From the NCBI RefSeq assembly GCF_003007785.1, contig NZ_PXOH01000028.1, positions 1 to 57,125 of the forward strand: a stretch of 57,125 nucleotides of DNA, in the 5' to 3' direction. The stretch comes from Aphanothece hegewaldii CCALA 016. GTDB lineage: Bacteria > Cyanobacteriota > Cyanobacteriia > Cyanobacteriales > Microcystaceae. The notes beneath the pieces were generated by a model. That model had not been told where the DNA came from. It made no database searches and saw only the letters and a program-made list of their open reading frames with translations. Shown here piece after piece: positions 40,962 through 49,375 of this stretch; the stretch's first letter is position 1; each line of letters starts with the position of its first letter. The translations under genes and the position numbers were made by a program.

Positions 40962-42045
40962 ACCCTTACCTAACCCTGTGTTTCAAGTGGCTGAATCGTC
41001 TTCGACAACTGAAGCTTTGTTGGAACAGACTGGAATTTTACTAGGGGATAACTGTTACTGGAATCCAGTAGCATTACCCAATGGTCACATCGTCGTTATC
41101 GGTGCAAGCGGTTCAGGCAAAACACAGACTTTGAAGGCGATCGCTTACTCAATGCGTCAGACTTATCCCGATATTCAGGTATTTTGTGTTGATTTTCACG
41201 GCGATCAGGAAATTATCGGAGAAACTTGTTATCCCCTACATATGGCGAGTCCTCACGGGATTAATCCCCTTGTTATTAATCTTGATCCTGAAGGAGGTGG
41301 CCCGAATTTACAAGCGATCGCTGTTACTCAAACTCTCAAGCGTTCTCTTCAATTGGGGCCAAATCAGGAAGGACTAATGTTAGAAATCCTCGAAACCTGC
41401 TATAACTTGAGGGGCATCACCCAAGAACAGCCGACAAGCTGGACAAAAAAAACACCTAACTTTAGTGATATCCAAAAAGTCATTGAAGGTCGCATCGAAA
41501 ATGGCTGTAAAGAGTCAGTTAAGTTAAAGCTAAAAATGGCTGCGAGTTTTCAATATGGTGTTTTTAGCCGTCCACAGCCAGAGTTTAAAGAAAAACATAT
41601 TCGTATAGATCTTTCTAAATTACCGCCAGAAATTGGAGCGATCGCAGCAGAGTCTTTAGCGTGGCAATTGATGAACCAGCATCGTCTAGGGGGTGAAAGG
41701 TCGGAAAAACTTCCTTGCACTTATTTGGTCATTGATGAAGCAAAAGAACTTAAGAAAAGTCGAGCCTGCGATCGCATTATCGCGGACGGGAGAAAATACG
41801 GACTAGGGCTGATTTTAGCATCTCAGTCTGAACGACATTTGAGTGCAGATGTGATTGGTAATTCTAGTACAAAGATTGTCTTACCTGTCGATTCTTCCGA
41901 GGTCAAAAAAGTCGCGGCTAAATTTAGATTGGCTGAAAACAAACTGGCTCAGTTGAAGGAGTTATCTGCATTGTGTCGCTTTGGTAAAGATGCGGAACAA
42001 GTTAATATTTTGCCTTACTATCAAAGGATTGAGCAACATGGTTAA
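40942..42045 (+). CDS. HerA/VirB4-like (DUF87) ATPase
   Basis: 367 residues. Walker A VIGASGSGKTQTLKA (about 51-65), FCVDFHGDQE, the Walker B acidic YLVIDEAKELKK (about 263-274) and RKYGLGLILASQSERHL are typical of HerA-FtsK/VirB4-type hexameric motors. No TM segment. Its neighbours are membrane and periplasmic adaptor proteins, so it may power DNA or protein transport across the envelope. It overlaps genes on both sides (20 nt and 8 nt). Confidence 0.85.
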   Translation: MFSKKHKPLPNPVFQVAESSSTTEALLEQTGILLGDNCYWNPVALPNGHIVVIGASGSGKTQTLKAIAYSMRQTYPDIQVFCVDFHGDQEIIGETCYPLHMASPHGINPLVINLDPEGGGPNLQAIAVTQTLKRSLQLGPNQEGLMLEILETCYNLRGITQEQPTSWTKKTPNFSDIQKVIEGRIENGCKESVKLKLKMAASFQYGVFSRPQPEFKEKHIRIDLSKLPPEIGAIAAESLAWQLMNQHRLGGERSEKLPCTYLVIDEAKELKKSRACDRIIADGRKYGLGLILASQSERHLSADVIGNSSTKIVLPVDSSEVKKVAAKFRLAENKLAQLKELSALCRFGKDAEQVNILPYYQRIEQHG

Positions 42046-43465
42046 TGCAGTTTCTTTAACGACTTTAACTGATACGTCATCAAAAGGTAAACCTCACTGG
42101 CGACGAACGCAGCAAGTTTATACAGTTTTAGCAACCGCACCATCAGATGCGACTTATGATCAATTAATCCAGTTAGTAAAAGAGAAAACGAGTAAAGGCT
42201 GCTCTCGTAAGTTAATTAGCAAATGGAAGAAAGAACGAGCTAATCATCGTGAAACAGTCGTTCTGTTAGAGGAACCAGCAGAAGTAATTCCTTTGGTGAT
42301 CCCCTCTCAAAAAACATTTATTTTCCGTTATGTTATCAGTACAGCAGCCATCATCATGAGTTTAGCGGGATGTAGTTATCTGCCATTTGTCACTAAAAAC
42401 CAACCAACCACTGAACCGTCAGACACCCAAAACACTCAAACTATTCCTCAAATAACACCGAAAAAGCCTCAACAACTCGAACCCCGTGAAATTAAGATTG
42501 AGCTTACTTTGTCGAGTCCTCAAGAACTTAAGGTTAAACCAGGGGAACAATTAACACCAGGACAAGTATTAAGCGATCGCACTATTGAACGCCAACGATT
42601 GCTCAATCAGAAAAAACAGCTTGAATTATCTCTTAAAAGGCTAAATCTACCGATTCCTGTGATTAATTCACTACCTTCTATTTCTCCATTACGTCAATTA
42701 CCAAAAGTTTCCTATCTACAAGAACAAGCGAATATTAACCTGAAACAGCAAGAACTCAGAGAATCACAGACTGCGATCGCTCAACAACAGGAAAAAATCA
42801 AGCAGCTTCAAGAACTCTTATCACCAAATCAGGAGAAAACACAGCAATTGTCATTTGTTGTCAGTTCATCAAACTTAGTGAACAGTTTTAACTCTGAAAA
42901 AAGACCGTTTTCTTCTACACCGCTTTCGGTATCAAATCTATTTGTTAATCGCCAATCAAAACCTGTCACTTTTGACGAACAAACTAACCTTCAACCGCCA
43001 TCTTCATCGACACAGCCACAACATTCTGTCACTGTCATTATTGAACATGAACAAGCAATCCTCAAACAGTTACAAGATCAACAAGAAAAAGCCAAACTAC
43101 AGCTTCAAATTACTCAGAGTCAATTGACAGCAGCCAAAGAACGTCGAACTCAAGAAGAATATCAACTGCACCTAGAAGAAAACCGACGAGCGATCGCACT
43201 TCAGAATCAACAGATTGAAATAGAGCGACAGAGGACAATTCGGGCGGGACAGTTACAAGAACAGGAATACAGTAAAGCACAGATACAAGCCAAGCTTCAG
43301 GAGGTAGATAATGCGCTCACCCAACTCAGCACAGTCAAAGCTCCCTATTCTGGAACGGTTAAAAAGGTTAAGTGGAAAGGTCAGTCTGATCATACTCTTC
43401 TCGTTGAACTTACCTTTGATGTCGATGACGGCAGCGAAAGCCGAACCGCTACTGTGTCTCGATAG
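42038..43465 (+). CDS. HlyD-like membrane fusion protein with a cytoplasmic N-terminal HTH-like domain
   Basis: About 475 residues from ATG 42038. Residues 1-80 are cytoplasmic and basic (YDQLIQLVKEKTSKGCSRKL, ISKWKKER), resembling an HTH. One TM segment follows (FIFRYVISTAAIIMSLAGCS), then a periplasmic part with LKVKPGEQLTPGQVLSDRTI (first half of the lipoyl-like domain). Long coiled coils (about 175-390) and LSTVKAPYSGTVKKVKWKGQ (second half) complete it. This is the RND/ABC adaptor architecture without an ABC or RND pump in the operon. It overlaps the HerA-like gene by 8 nt. Confidence 0.75.
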   Translation: MVNAVSLTTLTDTSSKGKPHWRRTQQVYTVLATAPSDATYDQLIQLVKEKTSKGCSRKLISKWKKERANHRETVVLLEEPAEVIPLVIPSQKTFIFRYVISTAAIIMSLAGCSYLPFVTKNQPTTEPSDTQNTQTIPQITPKKPQQLEPREIKIELTLSSPQELKVKPGEQLTPGQVLSDRTIERQRLLNQKKQLELSLKRLNLPIPVINSLPSISPLRQLPKVSYLQEQANINLKQQELRESQTAIAQQQEKIKQLQELLSPNQEKTQQLSFVVSSSNLVNSFNSEKRPFSSTPLSVSNLFVNRQSKPVTFDEQTNLQPPSSSTQPQHSVTVIIEHEQAILKQLQDQQEKAKLQLQITQSQLTAAKERRTQEEYQLHLEENRRAIALQNQQIEIERQRTIRAGQLQEQEYSKAQIQAKLQEVDNALTQLSTVKAPYSGTVKKVKWKGQSDHTLLVELTFDVDDGSESRTATVSR

Positions 43466-44081
43466 TAACTCTGAGTGTGTAGAACAGTTGACAAATGCTG
43501 CGATCTCTTATTCCAATGAACTGAAAACGATTGATGAGCGGATTGGACTGCTTAATAGACGACTCGGATTAGCTGAAGAAGGAATTAATTACGGGGAGTC
43601 GAAACTGTGGACGAATTACCTTCCAGACTCAGGTAACTCATTTAATCCTGTTACTATAATCAATCCTTTCTCTTGGATTAAAAACTTATTAGGTGGTGGC
43701 CAACTTCAACGCGATCGCCTTCTGATTACTGATTTAGAAATCCGAAAAGCCGACCTTGAAGCCTCACGAGCCGAACTAGAACGGCAACGGGAAGTTAAGA
43801 AATCTCAGCTATCTGAGCAAATTTTAACCTTGCTTTTAAGTTATGAGTCAGCCGCTAGACAGGAAAAATTGATTCGCTCATCATTGAACAGTCAAACTGT
43901 TTTGATGAAGGTTGTTGAAATTGATTATCGCTTTGGTGGTTCATCTACGGATGCTTATTTAGGAGCGATCGCAAAACAAGAACATTTGAAAGAACGATTG
44001 ACTCAGGCTCAGATGGAGCAGCAGGAGTTATTAAGGAAATTGTCAGCTTTAACAGGTAGAACAAGTTCTATGAGAAATTAG
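43311..44081 (+). CDS. TolC-like secreted helical protein
   Basis: 256 residues. The start ATG 43311 has AGGAGG 7 nt upstream and opens a leader with the Sec signal GKVSLIILFSLNLPLMSM...AKA (to about residue 44), so the 155-nt overlap with the previous gene is genuine. The mature part is two long helices (LEIRKADLEASRAELERQRE; SEQILTLLLSYESAARQEKL) with VEIDYRFGGSSTDAYLGAIA, which resembles the TolC/outer-membrane factor hairpin but lacks a barrel. It is the probable outer partner of the HlyD-like protein. Confidence 0.7.
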   Translation: MRSPNSAQSKLPILERLKRLSGKVSLIILFSLNLPLMSMTAAKAEPLLCLDSNSECVEQLTNAAISYSNELKTIDERIGLLNRRLGLAEEGINYGESKLWTNYLPDSGNSFNPVTIINPFSWIKNLLGGGQLQRDRLLITDLEIRKADLEASRAELERQREVKKSQLSEQILTLLLSYESAARQEKLIRSSLNSQTVLMKVVEIDYRFGGSSTDAYLGAIAKQEHLKERLTQAQMEQQELLRKLSALTGRTSSMRN

Positions 44082-44113
44082 TTTTCTGAAAGCACATATG
44101 CTATCATAATTTG

Positions 44114-44536
44114 ATGTCCATCAAAATTGTTATTGATACTAGCGTGATTGTTAGTGCCTTAATTAGCCCGATTGGAGCGAGTCGAGAACTGCTCCGACTA
44201 GCCCTAAAAGGTAAGTATCAGCCTTTGATGGGAAATGCCTTATTCTGTGAGTATGAATCGGTCATTAAACGAGAGGAGATTAAGGCTAAATGTCCTCTAA
44301 CGGAAGTAGAAATTCTAGCTTTGCTGGCTTCTTTGATGAGTGTCAGCCAATGGATTTCCATCTACTACTTATGGCGACCGAACTTGAAAGATGAAGCAGA
44401 CAATCACCTTATCGAATTAGCTGTAGCTGGTAATGCTCAGATGATTGCTACTCATAATATCAGAGATTTTCACTCAAGCGAATTACTGTTTCCTAATCTA
44501 TTATTTTTAAAACCAGAAGCAATAATCAGGAGTTGA
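44114..44536 (+). CDS. PIN-domain toxin
   Basis: 140 residues from ATG 44114. The PIN RNase fold shows IVIDTSVIVSALISP (Asp near the N-terminus), ECEY-type region FCEYESVIKREEI (Glu), and LKDEADNHLIELAVAG with two Asp near the middle, then MIATHNIRDF. Acidic residues for Mg2+ are present. It cleaves RNA when free. The antitoxin follows downstream (order toxin-antitoxin), overlapping in the ribosome-site region. Confidence 0.85.
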   Translation: MSIKIVIDTSVIVSALISPIGASRELLRLALKGKYQPLMGNALFCEYESVIKREEIKAKCPLTEVEILALLASLMSVSQWISIYYLWRPNLKDEADNHLIELAVAGNAQMIATHNIRDFHSSELLFPNLLFLKPEAIIRS

Positions 44537-44541
44537 GACAA

Positions 44542-44796
44542 ATGGCAACTTTGACAATTCGTATAAGCGATGATAAACATATTCGATTGAAAGAACTGGC
44601 ACAAACTAGAGGGATCAGTGTTAACAAACTGATCGAAGAACTTTCTACTATTGCATTAACTGAATTTGATGCGATGACTCGCTTTAAGGCGATCGCAGCT
44701 AGTGGCAATCCCGAAGAAGGTTTGCGATTACTAGCTAAACTTGATTCTCTGATGGCTACTCAAAAGGACGGAACTTCGAGCGACTTTGACCGCTAG
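44542..44796 (+). CDS. RHH antitoxin
   Basis: 84 residues from ATG 44542 (MATLTIRISDDKHIRLKELA). The strand TLTIRIS followed by two helices (KHIRLKELAQTRGISVNKLI) is the RHH DNA-binding fold, with a helical tail that would wrap the PIN toxin. It starts 6 nt after the toxin stop and autoregulates in this class. Confidence 0.8.
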   Translation: MATLTIRISDDKHIRLKELAQTRGISVNKLIEELSTIALTEFDAMTRFKAIAASGNPEEGLRLLAKLDSLMATQKDGTSSDFDR

Positions 44797-44980
44797 AAGT
44801 AGAAATTACCATAATCCCAAAGATAACTGACCAAGAGTGACGTTGAAAATGGATGATTTATCCTGATATTTAAGTTATAATTGAGTGACAATAACATGAT
44901 AATTAATTGTAGAAAAAATCGTTATTTCAATTTTTAAAAATACAGAAAATGAACTAAAAAATCTTGTAGAGATATGACTT

Positions 44981-45346
44981 ATGATGCAGATTATTTTAAC
45001 TTTTGAACAAGAACAATTTCTGCAAGAGCAATTAATCAGTGGTCGTTATTCGACTCCTCAAGAAGTGATAACGGAAGCTTTTAAACTTCTCTCCCAACGA
45101 GATAAACCTAAACAGAAAATCGATATTATTAAAGGGAAAGAGGCGGAAAAAAACCTGAAAGAACAAGTTAAGAAGTTCCGTCAAGAACTAAAGGAAAGTC
45201 GTCAGAAACCTCTCGCTTCTGAGCAACTAAAACTCAGTCAAGAATTAAATGAGTTATTTGATAAAACTCAGTCTATATCAGAAATTCAAGATATTACAGA
45301 AGAGGAGATAGCGGCAGAGATAGAAGCGTATCGGAGAGGCGAATGA
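44981..45346 (+). CDS. ParD-like antitoxin with an extended coiled-coil tail
   Basis: 121 residues. The start IILTFEQEQFLQEQLISGRY then STPQEVITEAFKLLSQRDK is a ParD/CopG-type RHH. A long charged helical tail follows (LKEQVKKFRQELKESRQKPL). It overlaps the PIN gene by 4 nt (ATGA). The extended tail may neutralise the toxin. Confidence 0.75.
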   Translation: MMQIILTFEQEQFLQEQLISGRYSTPQEVITEAFKLLSQRDKPKQKIDIIKGKEAEKNLKEQVKKFRQELKESRQKPLASEQLKLSQELNELFDKTQSISEIQDITEEEIAAEIEAYRRGE

Positions 45347-45777
45347 GGGTTGTCGTCGATACTAACGTTTTAATTTCTGCTGTTTTAAAAGGAAGAAAAC
45401 CTAGAGAGGTCATTCAGTTTATTAGTGATTCAGCTAATATACAGTGGGTCGTTTCTCAAGAAATTGTGGCTGAATACAAAGAAGTGTTGAATCGTCGTAA
45501 ATTCAAGTTAACTGATGAAGTAAAACAAGAATGGTTAAACAAGATAGATACTATACCTTTTATAATTGATGTTGCTTTAGAAATCGATTTTCCTAGAGAT
45601 GTCAAAGATGCTAAATTTTTGGCTTGTGTGATAGCGGCTGAAGCTGATTTCCTGATTACAGGGGACAAAGATTTTGATGAAGTTCAAAAAATTGGCAAAG
45701 CGACAATTATCTCTGTTTCTCTGTTTAAGAAATTATTGATCGATACAGATGAAGAGAAAAATGAAGGGGCATCGTAA
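45343..45777 (+). CDS. PIN-family toxin
   Basis: 144 residues. VVVDTNVLISAVLKGRKPRE (first Asp), VSQEIVAEYKEVLNRRKFKL (Glu), FPRDVKDAKFLACVIAAEAD (Asp) and LITGDKDF (Asp) are the conserved PIN motif of the 'putative toxin-antitoxin system toxin component, PIN' family. It is translated coupled to the antitoxin. RNase toxin presumably released under stress or plasmid loss. Confidence 0.88.
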   Translation: MRVVVDTNVLISAVLKGRKPREVIQFISDSANIQWVVSQEIVAEYKEVLNRRKFKLTDEVKQEWLNKIDTIPFIIDVALEIDFPRDVKDAKFLACVIAAEADFLITGDKDFDEVQKIGKATIISVSLFKKLLIDTDEEKNEGAS

Positions 45778-45818
45778 GCTTTCTTTAAAGGAGCTTATGT
45801 TGTAAAAACAGTATAGTT

Positions 45819-46115
45819 TCAGTCGCTCGTCAACTCTAATTTTAACTGACCTGGACTAATACTGGACTGACCTCGACAATGAAACATCAAATGACACGAA
45901 GTACACAACGCCACTAAGTTTTGAGGATGATTATCAGATGGGTCATAATTCCAGTGATGAACTTGTAGCGTTTTCCGTCTTCGTTCTAATTTGCTCCATT
46001 GAGAAAGGTCATCTTCGGGCTTTAAACACTGCATTCCACACTTGAAACATTTCCAGTCAGCTTGTTCTTTAATTTGATGAGCGATCGCTTTCCAGTTTTT
46101 CGGGTAACGGGACAT
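45819..46115 (-). CDS. HNH endonuclease
   Basis: 98 residues. WKCFKCGMQC, LQVHHWNYDPSDNHPQNLVA and LCTSCHLMFH form a complete HNH motif with two CxxC zinc pairs. Small stand-alone HNH nucleases of this kind are common in cyanobacteria and may act in restriction or homing. It is convergent with the PIN module. Confidence 0.85.
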   Translation of the reverse strand: MSRYPKNWKAIAHQIKEQADWKCFKCGMQCLKPEDDLSQWSKLERRRKTLQVHHWNYDPSDNHPQNLVALCTSCHLMFHCRGQSSISPGQLKLELTSD

Positions 46116-46301
46116 AAATTATGTTGAGTATTCTTATCTAGCATATAAGAGATAAAAGCGTATTTCGCTCTGTATTAAGAAAACTAAAGGCATTTATTGG
46201 CGTAAAAACTGACAGAATCAGCAAATTTACGGAGGTCAAGCTACTTAGTTTTAAGCTATGTTTTCTAAAATACTCAACTTGTTCGTGGAGTGACAAAGAA
46301 C

Positions 46302-46919
46302 ATGAAACAAGCATCAGCATTACCAGACAGATACCGCATCGGTAGAACCCAGTTTTATCAGCGACGGGACTATCTGATTAAACTCGGTTACGACATGGAG
46401 CCAATCAAGCAAGGTCGAAATTGTTTCTACAGCGATGAACAAGTCCAGTTACTTGATGAATTGAATACCTACATTAAGAAGCACAGCACTTTAGAGGGTT
46501 TTCCTGCTGTGGTTATTGAGGTGAATAATTTTTGTATTAAAGCTGATGAAAAAGTAGTAGATAACAAGAGTAACGGTGAATTAATTCATGCCCAGAGCGA
46601 ACCTGTTCAGATTGAGTCCACTATCACCGAAGAAATTGTCGTTGATACCAGTCCTTTAGAGGATATTCAAGAACAGAATTTACACTCTATTAATGTGGCG
46701 GCTCAATATGGGGCTGCTCAAAACCTCGTTGCTTTCAACTACCTTCAGTTGGACTACATGAAACATCGTGATTTTACCGTCGCAGGATTAGCAGAAGAAG
46801 TTCATCAATCTGAACAAGCAGTCAGAGAAAGTTTTGCGTCGATGATGGAAACTCCCAATGTAGCTACAAAAAAGCTGATGGACAAAATCAAAACCAGACG
46901 CAACCTATCACCAACCTAA
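46302..46919 (+). CDS. MerR/HTH-like regulator
   Basis: 205 residues from ATG 46302; GTG 46290 is possible. The first 50 residues contain YRIGRTQFYQRRDYLIKLGY then MEPIKQGRNCFYSDEQVQLL, a winged-helix binding domain like MerR-type plasmid regulators. The C-terminal half is helical (NVAAQYGAAQNLVAFNYLQL; FTVAGLAEEVHQSEQAVRES). It precedes a partly decayed locus with an HlyD-like fragment, so it may once have controlled it. Confidence 0.65.
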   Translation: MKQASALPDRYRIGRTQFYQRRDYLIKLGYDMEPIKQGRNCFYSDEQVQLLDELNTYIKKHSTLEGFPAVVIEVNNFCIKADEKVVDNKSNGELIHAQSEPVQIESTITEEIVVDTSPLEDIQEQNLHSINVAAQYGAAQNLVAFNYLQLDYMKHRDFTVAGLAEEVHQSEQAVRESFASMMETPNVATKKLMDKIKTRRNLSPT

Positions 46920-46996
46920 GCGCGTTTTTACAACGAGAACGACAGCAGATTCTTAAACTGTTTCTTGCTTTCCAAGCGACAGGAGTGGTGAGTGGA

Positions 46997-47107
46997 ATGG
47001 CGATCGCATCTTTTACCAGACTTGATCCGCTTCTGGGGATGAGTTGGGGCTTGAGTTTAGGGAGTGTGAATTTTGGGGTGTCGTTGTGTTTATCGTCGAA
47101 ACAGTAA
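46997..47107 (+). CDS. Possible small hydrophobic protein
   Basis: 36 residues from ATG 46997 (MAIASFTRLDPLLGMSWGLS then LGSVNFGVSLCLSSKQ). The frame stays open upstream with a hydrophobic helix LKLFLAFQATGVVSG but lacks an ATG; a GTG start at 46985 would add 4 residues. Could be a fragment of a membrane protein. Confidence 0.3.
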   Translation: MAIASFTRLDPLLGMSWGLSLGSVNFGVSLCLSSKQ

Positions 47108-47114
47108 CAACATT

Positions 47115-47318
47115 ATGAACAATCAATCAGAAAATGGAATTATCATTTGGCCAACAGCTATTAACATCATAGTCGGATGGCTTACCATAAAACTTTGGAT
47201 ATTATTTCATTTTTATTGGGTTATAGGCATTGGTAGCCTAATTATTTTGTTGTTATTAGCTTTACAAGTTAAGTTCTATTTGAATCCTGTTTCAGTTGAG
47301 ATAGAGGAAGATGAATAG
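47115..47318 (+). CDS. Small two-TM membrane protein
   Basis: 67 residues from ATG 47115 (MNNQSENGIIIWPTAINIIV). Two hydrophobic segments (WPTAINIIVGWLTIKLWILF; VIGIGSLIILLLLALQV) and an acidic C-terminus. It overlaps the next gene by 8 nt. Possibly a membrane anchor for the SH3 protein that follows. No family recognised. Confidence 0.6.
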   Translation: MNNQSENGIIIWPTAINIIVGWLTIKLWILFHFYWVIGIGSLIILLLLALQVKFYLNPVSVEIEEDE

Positions 47319-47712
47319 GAATAATAAAGTTTTTTTAAAAGTTAAAGTAAAAGGAGGATTACATTGGATAGCAAACAGGAGAAAATCATCAATGGCTATC
47401 TGTTTTCTTACTGGACTATTGACTGGAGTAATTAGCTTTTTTCCTCTGACAAAACAGGTTAAAGCTGATAATTACTTTGACAACTATGTTTGTGATGGCT
47501 ATTTGATTTGGACAGGTTCAGAAAATGGAACAGCTAATGTACGCTCAGGTGCATCTACAAGCGATCCAATTATTTCGATAGTTAAATCTCTTAAAATTGT
47601 TCAAGTTATAGATGTAGTTACAGGTAAAGATGGATATGCTTGGTACAAAATTCGTTTTGACTATACTGTTGGCTGGGTTCGGAGTGATTTAATTACTCAT
47701 GATGAATGCTAG
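47311..47712 (+). CDS. Secreted SH3-domain protein
   Basis: 133 residues. A basic N-terminus and one hydrophobic segment (SSMAICFLTGLLTGVISFFP) are followed by a bacterial SH3 domain: TANVRSGASTSDPIISIVKS, GYAWYKIRFDYTVGWVRSDL. Such domains bind cell-wall components. It may be exported or anchored in the periplasm. It is the last intact gene before an HlyD-like remnant. Confidence 0.75.
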   Translation: MNRNNKVFLKVKVKGGLHWIANRRKSSMAICFLTGLLTGVISFFPLTKQVKADNYFDNYVCDGYLIWTGSENGTANVRSGASTSDPIISIVKSLKIVQVIDVVTGKDGYAWYKIRFDYTVGWVRSDLITHDEC

Positions 47713-47800
47713 TTGAAAAACTAATTATTTTGATGATTTATATTATGAGAGTTAAAGGATGGCGATCGCTTGTCTTTCAGAGGAGAAAACCCGATATTAA

Positions 47801-48060
47801 CAGCAGCAATACCAGCACTCGATCCAATTGGCAGCCCAGGAAGTCAACTTACAAAAACAACGGTATGAGTTGACCTCACTGGTTAGCCAGTTGCAGGATA
47901 CAGAGAAATTATTAGGGGAAATGGTGGAGGTGCGTTGCCTTTGGCACTGCGAAGCAGACCGCCCTATGCTGGTATGGTGAGACGGGTGAAAGTGTTAGGG
48001 CAGAATGAGAGAGTGATCGCAGTTGAGATAACTTTAGAGATAAGCTCTATAAAATATTAA
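47801..48060 (+). pseudogene. Remnant of a second HlyD-like gene
   Basis: QQQYQHSIQLAAQEVNLQKQ then RYELTSLVSQLQDTEKLLGE (coiled coil) runs in one frame to 47931. It is interrupted by a 31-nt small dispersed repeat and continues in another frame as PYAGMVRRVKVLGQNERVIA and a stop at 48060. The second part matches LSTVKAPYSGTVKKVKWKGQ in the 42038 gene, the lipoyl-like return strand. The 5' part is missing. It shows that this replicon had two adaptor genes. Confidence 0.75.
47932..47962. repeat. Small dispersed repeat inserted in the HlyD-like remnant
   Basis: GCGTTGCCTTTGGCACTGCG followed by AAGCAGACCGC, related by reverse complement to the repeat in mod at 15114-15145 (shared TCTGC-T-T-CGCAG and AAAGG). 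Removing it restores the VRAPYAG reading, so it is the cause of the frame break. Confidence 0.5.
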
Positions 48061-48226
48061 TTTTTTCAAAATTTGTAACAAATCTTAATTTGTAAGATTT
48101 ATTCTTAGAGAAAATTTTTGGGAACTATATAACCAAACACTATTAACTCAAAAGAGTTGAAAAAAGGTTTTTAAGAATTTGTCTTAGTTTAGGTTTAATG
48201 AACTAAAAACAGAATTAGGATTTTAT

Positions 48227-49300
48227 ATGGTTAGAAAAATTATTTCATTGTTTAACAATAAAGGTGGTGTGGGAAAAACAACGACAATTTGGTATTTGGG
48301 AGTATCGCTTGCAGCCGCAGGTAAAAAAGTTCTTTTAGTTGATTTCGATCCTCAATGCAATCTCTCTGTTGCTATTATTGGGTATGATGAGTTTGCTGGA
48401 TATCTTGAAGCTTCTAAAACACATCCTTTTGGCAAAACAATTAGAGCTTATGCACAGCCTTATAGTCAACAAATGCCTACAAGTGTTCAGATTTATTTAG
48501 CTCAACCAAAATACCAAGGCACTCATCTAAATTTAGATATTATTCCTGGTGATTTTTGGCTTAACAATTTTGCCGACTATCTTAATGTTGGTAATGATGT
48601 CATTAGTGGTTCAGGATTGTATAGATTTCTTGTTCCTCAAACTTTAGTTGATGAAACAGAAAAAAAATATCAAAAGCAATATGATTATGTACTAATTGAT
48701 TTACCACCTTCATTTAATACTCTTGTTCGTTCTGCTCTTTATTGCTCAGATTATTTCTTAGTTCCTTGTACGCCTGATTTATTTTCGGCTTACTGTATTG
48801 GTCTCATTGGGGAGGTTTTACCATCATTTATTGATGATTGGAATCAGGGACGAAATCGCTTTAATAAGTCAAATCCTTACGATCCATTAATTCCATCTAA
48901 AGGACAACCTAAATTTGGAGGATGGATTTTTAATGGATTTGATACAAGAAAACCATCAGGTAGCAATATATCACAAGAAACGGGTGCTGATAAAGCGCAG
49001 TTAGACAGGATTTTGGAAATTGTTAAAAATCAACTGATTCCTCGTCTTAAAGAGAATATTAGAGAATATAATTGCGTTCCTCAATTTGTTACGGAGCAAC
49101 CAATAGCTAAAATAGAAGACTTAAATGTTATGGCTCCTGATAGCCTTGTACAAAACGTTCCAATTAAATATCTTTCTAAAGAGAAACCAACTAGAGATAG
49201 TTTAGTAAGAGGAGCTTGGTCGTCAAATCAAAAAGAATTGATGTCTGATATGGATAAAGAATATGATTGTTTGGCGCAGTACATAATTAAAAATGCTTGA
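48227..49300 (+). CDS. Second ParA-family ATPase
   Basis: 357 residues, longer than typical ParA. NNKGGVGKTTTIWYLGVSLA has the canonical deviant Walker A with its signature Lys; VLLVDFDPQCNLSVA is motif A' and YDYVLIDLPPSFNTLV is Walker B. A large insert (about 70-120) and a C-terminal extension with QFVTEQPIAKIEDLNVMAP set it apart from partition ParA. No partner is co-directional; a NERD-helicase converges 550 nt away past a MITE. Could be partition or a defence-associated ParA-like ATPase. Confidence 0.85.
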   Translation: MVRKIISLFNNKGGVGKTTTIWYLGVSLAAAGKKVLLVDFDPQCNLSVAIIGYDEFAGYLEASKTHPFGKTIRAYAQPYSQQMPTSVQIYLAQPKYQGTHLNLDIIPGDFWLNNFADYLNVGNDVISGSGLYRFLVPQTLVDETEKKYQKQYDYVLIDLPPSFNTLVRSALYCSDYFLVPCTPDLFSAYCIGLIGEVLPSFIDDWNQGRNRFNKSNPYDPLIPSKGQPKFGGWIFNGFDTRKPSGSNISQETGADKAQLDRILEIVKNQLIPRLKENIREYNCVPQFVTEQPIAKIEDLNVMAPDSLVQNVPIKYLSKEKPTRDSLVRGAWSSNQKELMSDMDKEYDCLAQYIIKNA

Positions 49301-49375
49301 GTGTAAAAGAGGCTGTCAGATATTTGACTAATTTTTAGCAATTACTCGTTTTTCTTCCATACATGGAAACACTAG

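Noticed and set aside
42942..43127. 61-residue ORF inside the HlyD-like gene
   Set aside because: Composition follows the Gln/Lys-rich coding frame and there is no ribosome site.
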